From an uncultured Bacilli bacterium (GTDB lineage Bacteria > Bacillota_I > Bacilli_A > RF39 > UBA660), in NCBI GenBank assembly GCA_947632375.1, contig CANRPF010000005.1, forward strand, positions 1 through 64,000: 64,000 bases of DNA, read 5' to 3'. Under the pieces are notes generated by a model. That model saw nothing but the letters and a program-made list of their open reading frames with translations, did no database searches and was not told the origin of the DNA. Below, piece after piece: positions 18,075 through 24,955 of this stretch. Every line of letters starts with the position of its first letter. Positions within the stretch are counted from its first letter, which is position 1. The position numbers and the translations under genes were made by a program.

Positions 18075-18437
18075 ATGGAAATAATAGAGATTATATTCTT
18101 TGTGATATTACTTACTAATACTCTTTTAATTGCAAATTGTTTATTCTTTATTTGTCACTTACAAAAAGAGATAAATATTATAAAGAAACAACGTATAACA
18201 ACAAGGAATAATAACAATAACAATAATGTTAAAAAGAGAACGTATTTTAAATCAAGTAATTACAGAAAGAATGGGGTCGTAAGACTAAAACAATATGAAA
18301 ACAAGCCTGGAAGAAAACCAGCACTTGAAAAAATCCATATTGACGACCTTAGAAAAATTGCCAGTCAACGAGGCATAAAACAATACAGCAACTACAGAAA
18401 AGCAGAACTAATACAAAAAATTAAAGAGACCTATTAA
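18075..18437 (+). CDS. Membrane-anchored protein with Rho_N/SAP-like tail
   Basis: 120 residues; ATG 18075 follows AGGAGGTG. One N-terminal membrane segment (IIFFVILLTNTLLIANCLFFI, residues about 5-26), an Asn-rich linker, and a C-terminal LRKIASQRGIKQYSNYRKAELIQKI helix pair like Rho N-terminal or SAP nucleic acid-binding domains. A membrane tether plus a DNA/RNA-binding tail suggests anchoring of nucleic acid at the membrane (inference). It is a single-gene unit with its own promoter and terminator. Confidence 0.65.
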   Translation: MEIIEIIFFVILLTNTLLIANCLFFICHLQKEINIIKKQRITTRNNNNNNNVKKRTYFKSSNYRKNGVVRLKQYENKPGRKPALEKIHIDDLRKIASQRGIKQYSNYRKAELIQKIKETY

Positions 18438-18454
18438 TAAGGTCTCTTTTTTTT
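18425..18454 (+). terminator. Terminator ending the plus-strand arm (possibly bidirectional)
   Basis: AGAGACCT and AGGTCTCT form a stem over TTAATA, followed by eight T on the plus strand. It overlaps the last codons of the preceding gene. On the minus strand the stem is followed by TTAATTTTTTG, so it may also stop opposing transcripts. Confidence 0.85.
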
Positions 18455-18785
18455 ACCGTTTTTTCAAACGATAGTGTTATTAATTTGAACTTTGAAAAGT
18501 TTGAACCAAGGGCATACACAACGATTTTTTATACTCTCTTCAAAAAGATAATAGCATTCTTAATGAAATAATAAATGAATTAAAAACATTAGTATTAAAT
18601 AAAAGCAATTAATATTATTAAAAAAATTGATAAAGTAGGAAAAGACGATAAAGAGACAATATCTGTTCCTAAATTTTATCAAAAATATAAGGATATTTAA
18701 GCAACATATATCTATAATCTCCAAAATCAAATCCAAACTCAATTATACATAGTTACTAATAAAACATTTTCGCCCTTAGTTCTAT
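18455..18785 (-). ncRNA. Possible non-coding RNA antisense to the remnant
   Basis: A near-consensus minus-strand promoter at 18789-18817 points into this stretch, which has no usable minus-strand gene, and the hairpin at 18425-18454 could end the transcript. A product of about 330 nt is inferred from promoter and terminator only. Confidence 0.3.
18482..18699 (+). pseudogene. Decayed gene remnant
   Basis: Protein-like stretches occur in shifting plus frames: FEKFEPRAYTTIFYTLFKK, then DNSILNEIINELKTLVLNK, then KKIDKVGKDDKETISVPKF up to TAA near 18699. No start codon or ribosome site serves them and at least two frame changes are needed. The most likely reading is the 3' remains of a lost gene; family not recognised. 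Confidence 0.35.
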
Positions 18786-18788
18786 TTC

Positions 18789-18817
18789 ATTATATCATAT
18801 TACAGATACTCTGTCAA
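18789..18817 (-). promoter_or_regulatory. Minus-strand sigma-A promoter
   Basis: On the minus strand TTGACA (18817-18812), 17 bases, TATAAT (18794-18789), with an upstream TGA giving an extended -10. It lies downstream of the minus-strand operon terminator and faces the gene remnant. Confidence 0.75.
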
Positions 18818-18820
18818 TAA

Positions 18821-18857
18821 AAAAAAGAAAAAAAGAGTGTGAAATTTCTCTTTTTTC
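18821..18857 (-). terminator. Terminator for minus-strand operon
   Basis: AAAAAAGAG and CTCTTTTTT form a stem over a ten-base loop, with a long T run on the minus strand (TTTTTTTCTTTTTTTT). It ends transcripts coming from the 19-23 kb genes. Confidence 0.7.
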
Positions 18858-18860
18858 AAG

Positions 18861-18966
18861 TTCTTATATTTGTGTAAGTATACAAGAACATAGTATTGAG
18901 TAGCATTTAGTAGTATGCAAACCCTAGTAGACAGGGTCTGTGAGTTGGTTGTTTTTCACAACCACT
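18861..18966 (-). other. Structured 3' untranslated region
   Basis: No gene. On the minus strand there are four small hairpins: GGTTGT/ACAACC, ACCCT/AGGGT, GCAT/ATGC and GTTCTT/AAGAAC. It contains TAGGGTTTGCATA, also present near 24204. Function unknown; the last hairpin leads into the terminator. Confidence 0.35.
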
Positions 18967-18994
18967 ATAAATATATCATACTATAATTAATTTG

Positions 18995-19270
18995 TCAATA
19001 GTCTTTTCTATTTTTATCATAAATATTTATTTTAGTTATATCATTAACATCATAATCACCGACAATCTCGTCTAGTGCATTAATAATATCTCCGTCATTA
19101 AAATAGATAGGACTTTGACCTTCTAAAGCTCTCTCTGCTATATGTCTAATCTCGTCTATAAGACATTTACAGCCTTCAAGAGACTCACCTTGTCCGTCAT
19201 AGTCATATGCTATTTCTCTAATTACACTCAATGCGTCTCTTAAAACTACGACTTCTCTATCTTGTATCAT
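18995..19270 (-). CDS. Hypothetical acidic protein
   Basis: 91 residues, acidic, N-terminal half helical (VVVLRDALSVIREIAYDY). No family recognised. Last gene of the minus operon that starts beyond 21.2 kb. Confidence 0.65.
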   Translation of the reverse strand: MIQDREVVVLRDALSVIREIAYDYDGQGESLEGCKCLIDEIRHIAERALEGQSPIYFNDGDIINALDEIVGDYDVNDITKINIYDKNRKDY

Positions 19271-19279
19271 ATTTGATAC

Positions 19280-19513
19280 CTACCCTATAGTAAATTCTGT
19301 TGTGTCTTCACCGTCTGTACTAGCAACAACTTTAACATCTTTGTATTTGTATTCAATGTCTTCAAAATCTCTATAAACATCTTCTGGACTATGATTTACA
19401 AATTCTTTTTTTAATAATTCAAAGTGTTTTGTTGCTTCTTCTACCTCCTCGTAAGACTTAATTTCAATTACCTTTTCTTCTTCATTTCTTGTTACAATTT
19501 TTACATCAAACAT
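19280..19513 (-). CDS. Hypothetical acidic protein
   Basis: 77 residues; the ATG at 19513 is set by AGGAGG eight bases upstream. Alternating beta strands and a Glu-rich helix (EEVEEATKHFELLKKEF). No family recognised. Confidence 0.7.
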   Translation of the reverse strand: MFDVKIVTRNEEEKVIEIKSYEEVEEATKHFELLKKEFVNHSPEDVYRDFEDIEYKYKDVKVVASTDGEDTTEFTIG

Positions 19514-19524
19514 TCTAATTCCTC

Positions 19525-19722
19525 CTAATCTTTTATAAAATGAATAACATAGGCTATTACAACAATAGCCACCCATATAAAATAATATGTAGGTTTGTCA
19601 ATTGTTAAACCAAACAAGGTTTTAAAACCTCTTATGATAATATCATCAAACCCAAATAGTGCTAAAAACCAAGCACAAAATAATATCTCAACTATACTAA
19701 TAAACACAAATCTCACCACCAT
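19525..19722 (-). CDS. Small membrane protein
   Basis: 65 residues with two hydrophobic spans (about 3-24 and 45-62). The start overlaps the end of the upstream gene. Could be a holin-like or host-membrane protein, but there is no lysis gene nearby and no motif to decide. Confidence 0.6.
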   Translation of the reverse strand: MVVRFVFISIVEILFCAWFLALFGFDDIIIRGFKTLFGLTIDKPTYYFIWVAIVVIAYVIHFIKD

Positions 19723-20081
19723 AAATCAAAGAAATATTTTTTAAATAATGATAAAGATTTTTTAATTTTCTTTTGTTGTCTATTTGAAGGTTCGTCTTCT
19801 GTTATTATAAGACCAAAACCCTCTATCATTTTGTCTAGTATATCCACCCACTCTTGCATATCATTAAATTCACATGGATAAGATAAGTTATTAGTGTCTT
19901 TGAAATAACGTAGATAGGTATATATATCCATAGCCAATACAATGTCCATTTCCCACGTATCTGCTTCGGACAAGCCTACATCTTCGTCTATTTCATATCT
20001 ACTGTCATTTTTATCCTTATTGAAAGGATATGTGTCTTCATTCACCCCTAATTCTCTTAGGTACTTATTTAAGCGTACCAT
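19713..20081 (-). CDS. Hypothetical phage protein
   Basis: 122 residues from ATG 20081, eight bases after AGGAGG that lies within the glycosyltransferase gene. Acidic; central YEIDEDVGLSEADTWEMD is the most conserved-looking block. Overlaps both neighbours. Confidence 0.65.
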   Translation of the reverse strand: MVRLNKYLRELGVNEDTYPFNKDKNDSRYEIDEDVGLSEADTWEMDIVLAMDIYTYLRYFKDTNNLSYPCEFNDMQEWVDILDKMIEGFGLIITEDEPSNRQQKKIKKSLSLFKKYFFDLWW

Positions 20082-20713
20082 GTTATACACCTCCTGCCTT
20101 CGTTCTTTTCATTAGATATACCACCTTCTGTATCCCACCTATAGACGTATATCTTATCTTTTGTATATTTACATTTTGGTAAAGTTGCTTTAAAACTATC
20201 ATAAAAGAAAGCGTCTTCCCCAAAACCATACAAACTAAATAAATTATCAAATCTTATATTATGTTTATTTAGATAACTCAACCTATAAAGTCCACTCCAC
20301 ACGTAAGCACAACCAGCACGTTCTACGTATTCGTCGTCTCCCGTGTCGTCTATATAATCAAAGCCATACAAATCATATTGTCCGTCTTCTATATAGCCTA
20401 ATAGAGTGTTTATATAATTATCTAAGACATAATCGTCGCTATCCATAAATGTTATATATTCGCCTTTTGCATTGTTAATACCAATATTTCTACACTCTGC
20501 AACCCATAAATTTTCTTTATTGATTACATAATGAAAGTTTTTATTTTTAGATATTTTATGTTTAAGCATTATATCAACACTATTATCTGTAGAACAATCG
20601 TCAATGAATATTACCTCAACCTCTTCTGTTAACTGATTGTTTACACTATCGAGCATTTGTTCGAGATACAAACTTTTATTATAGTTTGGAATAACTATGG
20701 TTAATTTAATCAT
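20069..20713 (-). CDS. Family 2 glycosyltransferase
   Basis: 214 residues, GT-A fold. VIPNYNKSLYLEQML at the N-terminus, nucleotide-sugar site DDCSTDNS (about 38) and the metal-binding DSDDY (about 91) are clear. It may decorate phage DNA or proteins, or host surface sugars; a link to modified bases cannot be shown here. Start overlaps the HAD gene stop. Confidence 0.8.
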   Translation of the reverse strand: MIKLTIVIPNYNKSLYLEQMLDSVNNQLTEEVEVIFIDDCSTDNSVDIMLKHKISKNKNFHYVINKENLWVAECRNIGINNAKGEYITFMDSDDYVLDNYINTLLGYIEDGQYDLYGFDYIDDTGDDEYVERAGCAYVWSGLYRLSYLNKHNIRFDNLFSLYGFGEDAFFYDSFKATLPKCKYTKDKIYVYRWDTEGGISNEKNEGRRCITWYA

Positions 20714-21197
20714 TTAATATCTCCAAAGCCTTATAATAATCGTTCATAGTAAATCCTACATTAGTAGATGTTTGAACTAAATGTTCTTGTTGTTCTGGTA
20801 AAAAATCATTGTCGTCGTCTAATATAATGTAGTTATTAATTTCAGGGTGTTCTTTTAAATACACGTCTATCTCTACACCTCTAATATTCTCTTTTGAATA
20901 AATCATTGGCGTAGAGCCGAGTATTTTAATATCTTTTAATAATCCAGAATTATATAAACACTCGTCAACATTATTGCTAGAACGCCAAGACGAAGATATT
21001 ACTATATGTGAGTTTGTATCTTTACATAGTTTATTTAACCACATAATAGACTGTCTATTTGAGACACAACCACTACTCTCATTACATAATAAGTAATAAA
21101 ATCCGTCTCTTTTTACTTCACCTTTAATATTAAAAGGCTCTGTACTAATTTGAAATGTATTGACTACACCGTCTATATCTAAAAATATAACATTCAT
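20706..21197 (-). CDS. HAD-like phosphatase (HAD_SAK type)
   Basis: 163 residues. HAD motif I FLDIDGVVNT (4-13), motif II HIVISSSWR (about 65) and the terminal acidic motif ILDDDNDF (about 123). This compact pattern matches the HAD domain found in Swiss-army-knife RNA repair proteins, where it would remove end phosphates. With the phage RNA ligase and kinase-HD protein it may act in RNA repair, or in nucleotide turnover. Confidence 0.7.
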   Translation of the reverse strand: MNVIFLDIDGVVNTFQISTEPFNIKGEVKRDGFYYLLCNESSGCVSNRQSIMWLNKLCKDTNSHIVISSSWRSSNNVDECLYNSGLLKDIKILGSTPMIYSKENIRGVEIDVYLKEHPEINNYIILDDDNDFLPEQQEHLVQTSTNVGFTMNDYYKALEILND

Positions 21198-21243
21198 AAT
21201 AATCTCCTTAGAAATATTTGGGGTGGCGTAAAAGCCACCTCTA

Positions 21244-23235
21244 TTAACTAAATAAATCTATGATTGTATCTTTTGTGATAGCCTCTAAAGATAAATCAAT
21301 ATCTGCTTTTATTTCTTCTTCAACTATATCGCAAGAGCCGTCTTCGTTCTCTTTAATTACAGATTTTTTATATGTAGGACTATTAATAACGATAGCACCA
21401 GCGTCTGTAAGTAAGTCATGAAGTTTTAATCTTGTTCTTGAATTTTGTTGTAAGAAATCAAATGCTATTTTTTTGGCTTCTGTTTGCCTAGAAGATATAT
21501 TGCTACCTTGTGAAAAATCTTCAAAGTATAATTTTATATCTTCGTCTGTGATAACCATAAGTCCAATAACCATATCATATTGATTAGGCACTACTTTTAA
21601 ATTACATTGAGCCAATATATTATTAGGGTCAACAACATAATTATCACTTAAAGTTGCTTGGTATGGATTATCTTCTTTTGCAACCATGAACTCAAATGGA
21701 ATTTCTTCATTATTTGCTGTAAAATTATTTAATGTTATTAACCAAGCACCATATCCATAATCTCTGCTAACATAAAATACTTCTGTTGCACCTAAAGGTT
21801 CAGGGGCTGTTGTCAAGTCACCAGAGAACAAGATACTATTATTGCTTGTTTTATATTGGGCGTCCCAACCAAAACTCTCATTCTTATTCATTTGCTTTAT
21901 ATCTAAATCAACTCTACCGTTTTTATTAAACCAATGAATACCATAAACCATATTACTATCTCTTGGAACAGAAACACATGAACCTACTGGAATATTACCA
22001 ACGAACATCTTCTCGCTTGTAGGAGCTGCGTATGTAATGTTAGACGGAATGTAAACTACTTTACCGTTAACTTTATCTGTCATTCTCATTACTAGATAAG
22101 TATATATGTATTCATGATACGCAGAGAATTTAGTTTTAATAGGTTTACTAATACTATCTATTTGTTTAGCATATGTTTTACCATTTCTAATTTTATATAG
22201 CATAGCATTATTACCTGTCATTCTGTAAGATAAAGCATTTAAAATTCTAATTACTCTAAAAACGGTAGCGTCGTTTAGTTCTTTTGTTAATTCTTCAAAA
22301 TCAATATGAATAAGGTGTTCACTATTATAATTTACATCTGTTATGTGATTTAATAAACTATCTTTTAAAGGTTTATGATTTTTCTTGGCAAGTTTTCTTA
22401 ATTTATTGATTATTAAGTTTATACCAGTTCTTGTAGTCTTTTTGCTATCATAATAGTAATTATCACTCTTTACCTTTAAAGCAAGAAATAATTTTTTATT
22501 TCTTAGGAATATAGAAGATAACTTCTCATAACCACCAACAGTATTAACATATTTATTTAACAAATCAAATCTTGTATCAATATCGCTACATTGCAACTCT
22601 TCTATTAATTCTTTGCTTTGTATTTTTAATGTTTTACCTGTTAGTTTATATATCAAATAACGTAAGAACTCGTCTGGATTTTTTGGTACAACACCATATC
22701 TATCGTATAAGGCTATTTTAACCTCTCTGTTTTTGATGTCGTCAAACTCTTCTCTTCTAAGAAAATCGGATAACAACATAACATCTTCAACTGTATCTTT
22801 AGATAAGGCTATACCACTTGTCAATAAGGTCATAAGTTTTTCATTAACTTGTTTTGTTGTCAATGGTCTAATATAAATTAAATCAACATCTTCTTTTAAT
22901 TCTGGTATCTCTAATTTTTCTGCTGGAATATATACTGTCTCTTCGCTATAAAGTCCTAAAATTTCAAGACCATAAGTTGTAAAGTAATGAGTTAATTGTT
23001 GACTAATTAAAGTATTTATATCTTTATCAGCAACAGTTTGAAAACTCTTATGAAAAGTATTATTCCATTGTTTACCGTCTTTACCATACATTTGAATAGC
23101 GTCTTCGACAATACTATCGTCAGCAAAATCTGGAATTAATAGACCATATTTAAAACCACGTTCATTAAAACTTTCAGCCTTTTCTTCTGAATAAAAACCT
23201 TTAAATAATCTTAATAACGACTTTTGCATTTCCAT
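21244..23235 (-). CDS. Large phage protein with TerD/MXAN_6230-like C-terminal domain
   Basis: 663 residues; ATG 23235 follows AAGGTG. The N-terminal two thirds are helical and unrecognised. Around residues 430-530 the pattern VHW-like GIHWFNKNGRVDLDI, ILFSGDLTTAP and ATEVFYVSRDYG resembles the beta domain of TerD/MXAN_6230-type proteins. These belong to tellurite/stress systems of uncertain action. It is the longest minus-strand gene apart from the helicase and stands alone between two structured RNA regions. Confidence 0.45.
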   Translation of the reverse strand: MEMQKSLLRLFKGFYSEEKAESFNERGFKYGLLIPDFADDSIVEDAIQMYGKDGKQWNNTFHKSFQTVADKDINTLISQQLTHYFTTYGLEILGLYSEETVYIPAEKLEIPELKEDVDLIYIRPLTTKQVNEKLMTLLTSGIALSKDTVEDVMLLSDFLRREEFDDIKNREVKIALYDRYGVVPKNPDEFLRYLIYKLTGKTLKIQSKELIEELQCSDIDTRFDLLNKYVNTVGGYEKLSSIFLRNKKLFLALKVKSDNYYYDSKKTTRTGINLIINKLRKLAKKNHKPLKDSLLNHITDVNYNSEHLIHIDFEELTKELNDATVFRVIRILNALSYRMTGNNAMLYKIRNGKTYAKQIDSISKPIKTKFSAYHEYIYTYLVMRMTDKVNGKVVYIPSNITYAAPTSEKMFVGNIPVGSCVSVPRDSNMVYGIHWFNKNGRVDLDIKQMNKNESFGWDAQYKTSNNSILFSGDLTTAPEPLGATEVFYVSRDYGYGAWLITLNNFTANNEEIPFEFMVAKEDNPYQATLSDNYVVDPNNILAQCNLKVVPNQYDMVIGLMVITDEDIKLYFEDFSQGSNISSRQTEAKKIAFDFLQQNSRTRLKLHDLLTDAGAIVINSPTYKKSVIKENEDGSCDIVEEEIKADIDLSLEAITKDTIIDLFS

Positions 23236-23326
23236 AACAAACACCTTCTTTACTATAATATTAAAATAGACGAGAGGTAATACAAGCCCATAATGTAATA
23301 AAGGAACCTCTTGTGTCTATTAAAAC

Positions 23327-23405
23327 AATATAGGCGACGAGTAATCTCCTTCTTTTTTGAAAATGGCTCTGCCATACATTAGTAGGGACTCGTTATGCCT
23401 ATATT
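23327..23405 (-). ncRNA. Stem-closed RNA module
   Basis: On the minus strand AATATAGGC pairs with GCCTATATT and, inside, ACGAGT with ACTCGT; an inner hairpin is ATGGC-AGA-GCCAT. It is about 79 nt long and lies just ahead of the gene at 23235, so it is either a separate RNA or a leader of that gene. Confidence 0.4.
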
Positions 23406-23474
23406 TATATATTACAAGAACGTAGACTAAATCAATATCCATTTACTAACTATTCGTTAATATGAAAGGAAGCC

Positions 23475-23530
23475 TATATGTCCTTATAACCAAATTTAAG
23501 TGGTTTAGGTTAGATTTGCACTAACATATA
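23475..23530 (-). ncRNA. 56-nt tRNA-like RNA lacking a T arm
   Basis: Minus-strand TATATGT pairs with ACATATA as a seven-base acceptor-like stem. Inside are a small TAG/CTA arm and a long arm with CTTAAAT in the loop, closed by AACCA/TGGTT. There is no T arm. It could be a decayed tRNA-Leu(TAA) or an unrelated RNA. Confidence 0.3.
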
Positions 23531-23739
23531 AGATTTATAACTTTACGACCTCATGAGAAAGTACGACTTTATCGAATATGATAAAAATTACAATAACGTC
23601 TCCACTCAAAACTATCTTATGTTCTACTTGAACTACTAAACCATGAGTGTTCGGCGGATTAGACCGAACATACTTGATATACTACAAAAATCAATCGAAA
23701 AACAATATATCAAGAAGTAAAAAATGAAAAATAATCGGT

Positions 23740-23899
23740 GTGCTTTGACAGGAGTTGAACCTGTAACTACAGAATTAATATTGATTGAAAAATTTACAAA
23801 AAACAATCAACAAAGGTAAAGTATATTAAGAGGAGTCGGAAATATGAAAACCGCTGCTCTAAAAGAGTATTCTGTCGCTTTACGTTAAGCTACAAAGCA
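23740..23899 (-). tRNA. tRNA-like gene with about 90-nt insertion in the anticodon loop
   Basis: Minus strand: acceptor TGCTTTG/CAAAGCA, D-arm GCTT/AAGC, T-arm ACAGG-TTCAACT-CCTGT. Anticodon stem arms ACAGA (23875-23871) and TCTGT (23773-23769) pair perfectly but are 97 nt apart instead of seven. The insert folds into TTGATTG/CAATCAA and AGAG/CTCT hairpins and lacks the group I core AAGATATAGTC. The anticodon cannot be assigned. Either an unusual intron or a broken tRNA. Confidence 0.5.
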
Positions 23900-23907
23900 C
23901 ATATAGA

Positions 23908-24052
23908 TTTCAACTCACAAATTATAGGCTATTTTGGAAAAGGGGTACCAAAATCCTAAATAATAAAGTTCTATTTGTGATAACAATTTTAAACATTGTC
24001 GTACTAAGTTCAAATAATTACAAGAACAATGTCTCCTAATTGTGAGTTGAAA
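23908..24052 (-). ncRNA. RNA module closed by a perfect 13-bp inverted repeat
   Basis: TTTCAACTCACAA (23908-23920) and its exact complement TTGTGAGTTGAAA (24040-24052) flank 119 bases. Inside, ATTTTGG/CCAAAAT and ACATTG/CAATGT form further stems. It fills the space between tRNA-Ala and the interrupted tRNA. Confidence 0.45.
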
Positions 24053-24059
24053 ATAATAT

Positions 24060-24135
24060 TGGTGGAACATACAGGGCTCGAACCTGCGACCTTCTGCTTG
24101 CAAAGCAGACGTTCTCCCAACTGAACTAATGCCCC
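24060..24135 (-). tRNA. tRNA-Ala (TGC)
   Basis: 76 nt with encoded CCA. Acceptor GGGGCAT/ATGTTCC, D-arm GTTC/GAAC, anticodon stem TCTGC/GCAGA with loop TTTGCAA (anticodon TGC) and T-arm GCAGG-TTCGAGC-CCTGT are all intact. Confidence 0.95.
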
Positions 24136-24298
24136 AAATATGAGGTTCGCAAATCTAGTGGAGGAAAATTCACTAAAATTTGTTATGACATGCAAACTTC
24201 CATGATATGCAAACCCTAAAAGGAAATAATAATCATAATGACATTCATATTACATCAAAAGATTATCGAATAATAAAATGTACAAAAAGTAATACATT

Positions 24299-24373
24299 TG
24301 GCAGGGGGTGTAGGAGTCAAACCCACTCGACAGTAGTTTTGGAGACTACTCGGCAAATCGTCGCCTACCCCCT
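24299..24373 (-). tRNA. tRNA-Trp (CCA)
   Basis: 75 nt with encoded CCA and G73. Acceptor AGGGGGT/ACCCCCT, anticodon stem GTAGT/ACTAC with loop CTCCAAA (anticodon CCA), T-arm GTGGG-TTTGACT-CCTAC. The D-arm (GGCG/TGCC) is slightly irregular. A GGAGGG/CCCTCC hairpin lies just upstream on the same strand. Confidence 0.9.
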
Positions 24374-24445
24374 AGGAAAAGGGAGGGAACCCTCCATAGA
24401 GGTGATTTCTATGAAAAGCATACAGTAAACGATAATAATGATTTT

Positions 24446-24545
24446 ACCTATCTAAATCATGTTCTCTAAGCCATATTTTGTGTCCCGATTTGTAATGGCA
24501 CTTGTTTACTGAAAGACGCTTTCACTTTTTACAAAGCAGATAGGT
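24446..24545 (-). ncRNA. 100-nt structured RNA, unknown
   Basis: Closed by ACCTATCT (24545-24538) and AGATAGGT (24453-24446). Inside, a long hairpin GTGAAAG-CGT-CTTTCAG extended by CTTTGT/ACAAG, and a second hairpin GTGCC/GGGACAC. Although D-arm-like, it has no T-arm and is not a tRNA. First module after the array promoter. Confidence 0.45.
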
Positions 24546-24586
24546 TTTTGTTTGACAGCGTCCTAACCAACTCTTATCATAATAAC

Positions 24587-24615
24587 ATTATATCATAAAT
24601 AATCACTATTGTCAA
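24587..24615 (-). promoter_or_regulatory. Promoter of the RNA array
   Basis: Minus-strand TTGACA (24615-24610), 17 bases, TATAAT (24592-24587) with TGA extended -10. It lies in the last codons of the gene at 24593 and fires only into the non-coding array, which argues that the array is a separate transcription unit. Confidence 0.8.
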
Positions 24616-24955
24616 GAAAATTTTGTATTTTTTCTTGAAATTCTTCCACTAATATACCATTGTCCAAAGAAAACGATATATTTATGGCTTTTAGAGATGT
24701 TAAAAGTACATCTATGGTATCCATTTTACCAACATTTGCTGCGTAAATGATAATTTCTATTATATCAGCAAGTTTATCTTGAAAATCTACAATAGAAATA
24801 TCATTTTCTTTAGTAAAAACCTCTATTATATGGTTTTTTATTCTTTCTTGTTGTCTTCCTACTTCTTCTAAGCAGTCCATACAAGCATATTTATCAATCT
24901 CGGATAGTGGAACTAAATTTTCTGTAGAACCACATTGCAAACATTCTTTAATCAT
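24593..24955 (-). CDS. Zinc-finger-like hypothetical protein
   Basis: 120 residues. CLQCG (5-9) and CMDC (25-28) form a likely zinc knuckle, followed by helices. No family recognised. Start overlaps the upstream stop by four bases; the promoter of the RNA array is embedded in its 3' end. Confidence 0.6.
   Translation of the reverse strand: MIKECLQCGSTENLVPLSEIDKYACMDCLEEVGRQQERIKNHIIEVFTKENDISIVDFQDKLADIIEIIIYAANVGKMDTIDVLLTSLKAINISFSLDNGILVEEFQEKIQNFLDNSDYL

Larger units (their letters stand above)
23236..24586 (-). other. Non-coding RNA array (tRNAs and structured modules)
   Basis: 1.35 kb without a protein gene. On the minus strand it holds, from the promoter at 24.6 kb: a 100-nt stem-closed RNA, tRNA-Trp, tRNA-Ala, a 13-bp inverted-repeat module, an interrupted tRNA-like gene, and further hairpins. 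These include CTTGATATA/TATATCAAG (23673-23715), TGTTCGG/CCGAACA (about 23648-23671) and CACTCA/TGAGTG (about 23604-23650). All are co-directional with the tRNAs, which suggests one processed transcript. Confidence 0.5.

Noticed and set aside
18946-18963. GGTTGT/ACAACC hairpin as a terminator
   Set aside because: No T run follows on either strand; the proper terminator is at 18821-18857.
23740-23899. Group I intron in a tRNA
   Set aside because: The insert is only about 90 nt and lacks the AAGATATAGTC and AACGACTA core blocks.
24207-24428. Plus-strand 73-codon frame
   Set aside because: It runs antisense through tRNA-Trp and has no ribosome site; composition is not protein-like.
24446-24545. 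Full tRNA gene
   Set aside because: There is a D-arm-like hairpin and closing stem but no T-arm consensus and no canonical anticodon arm.
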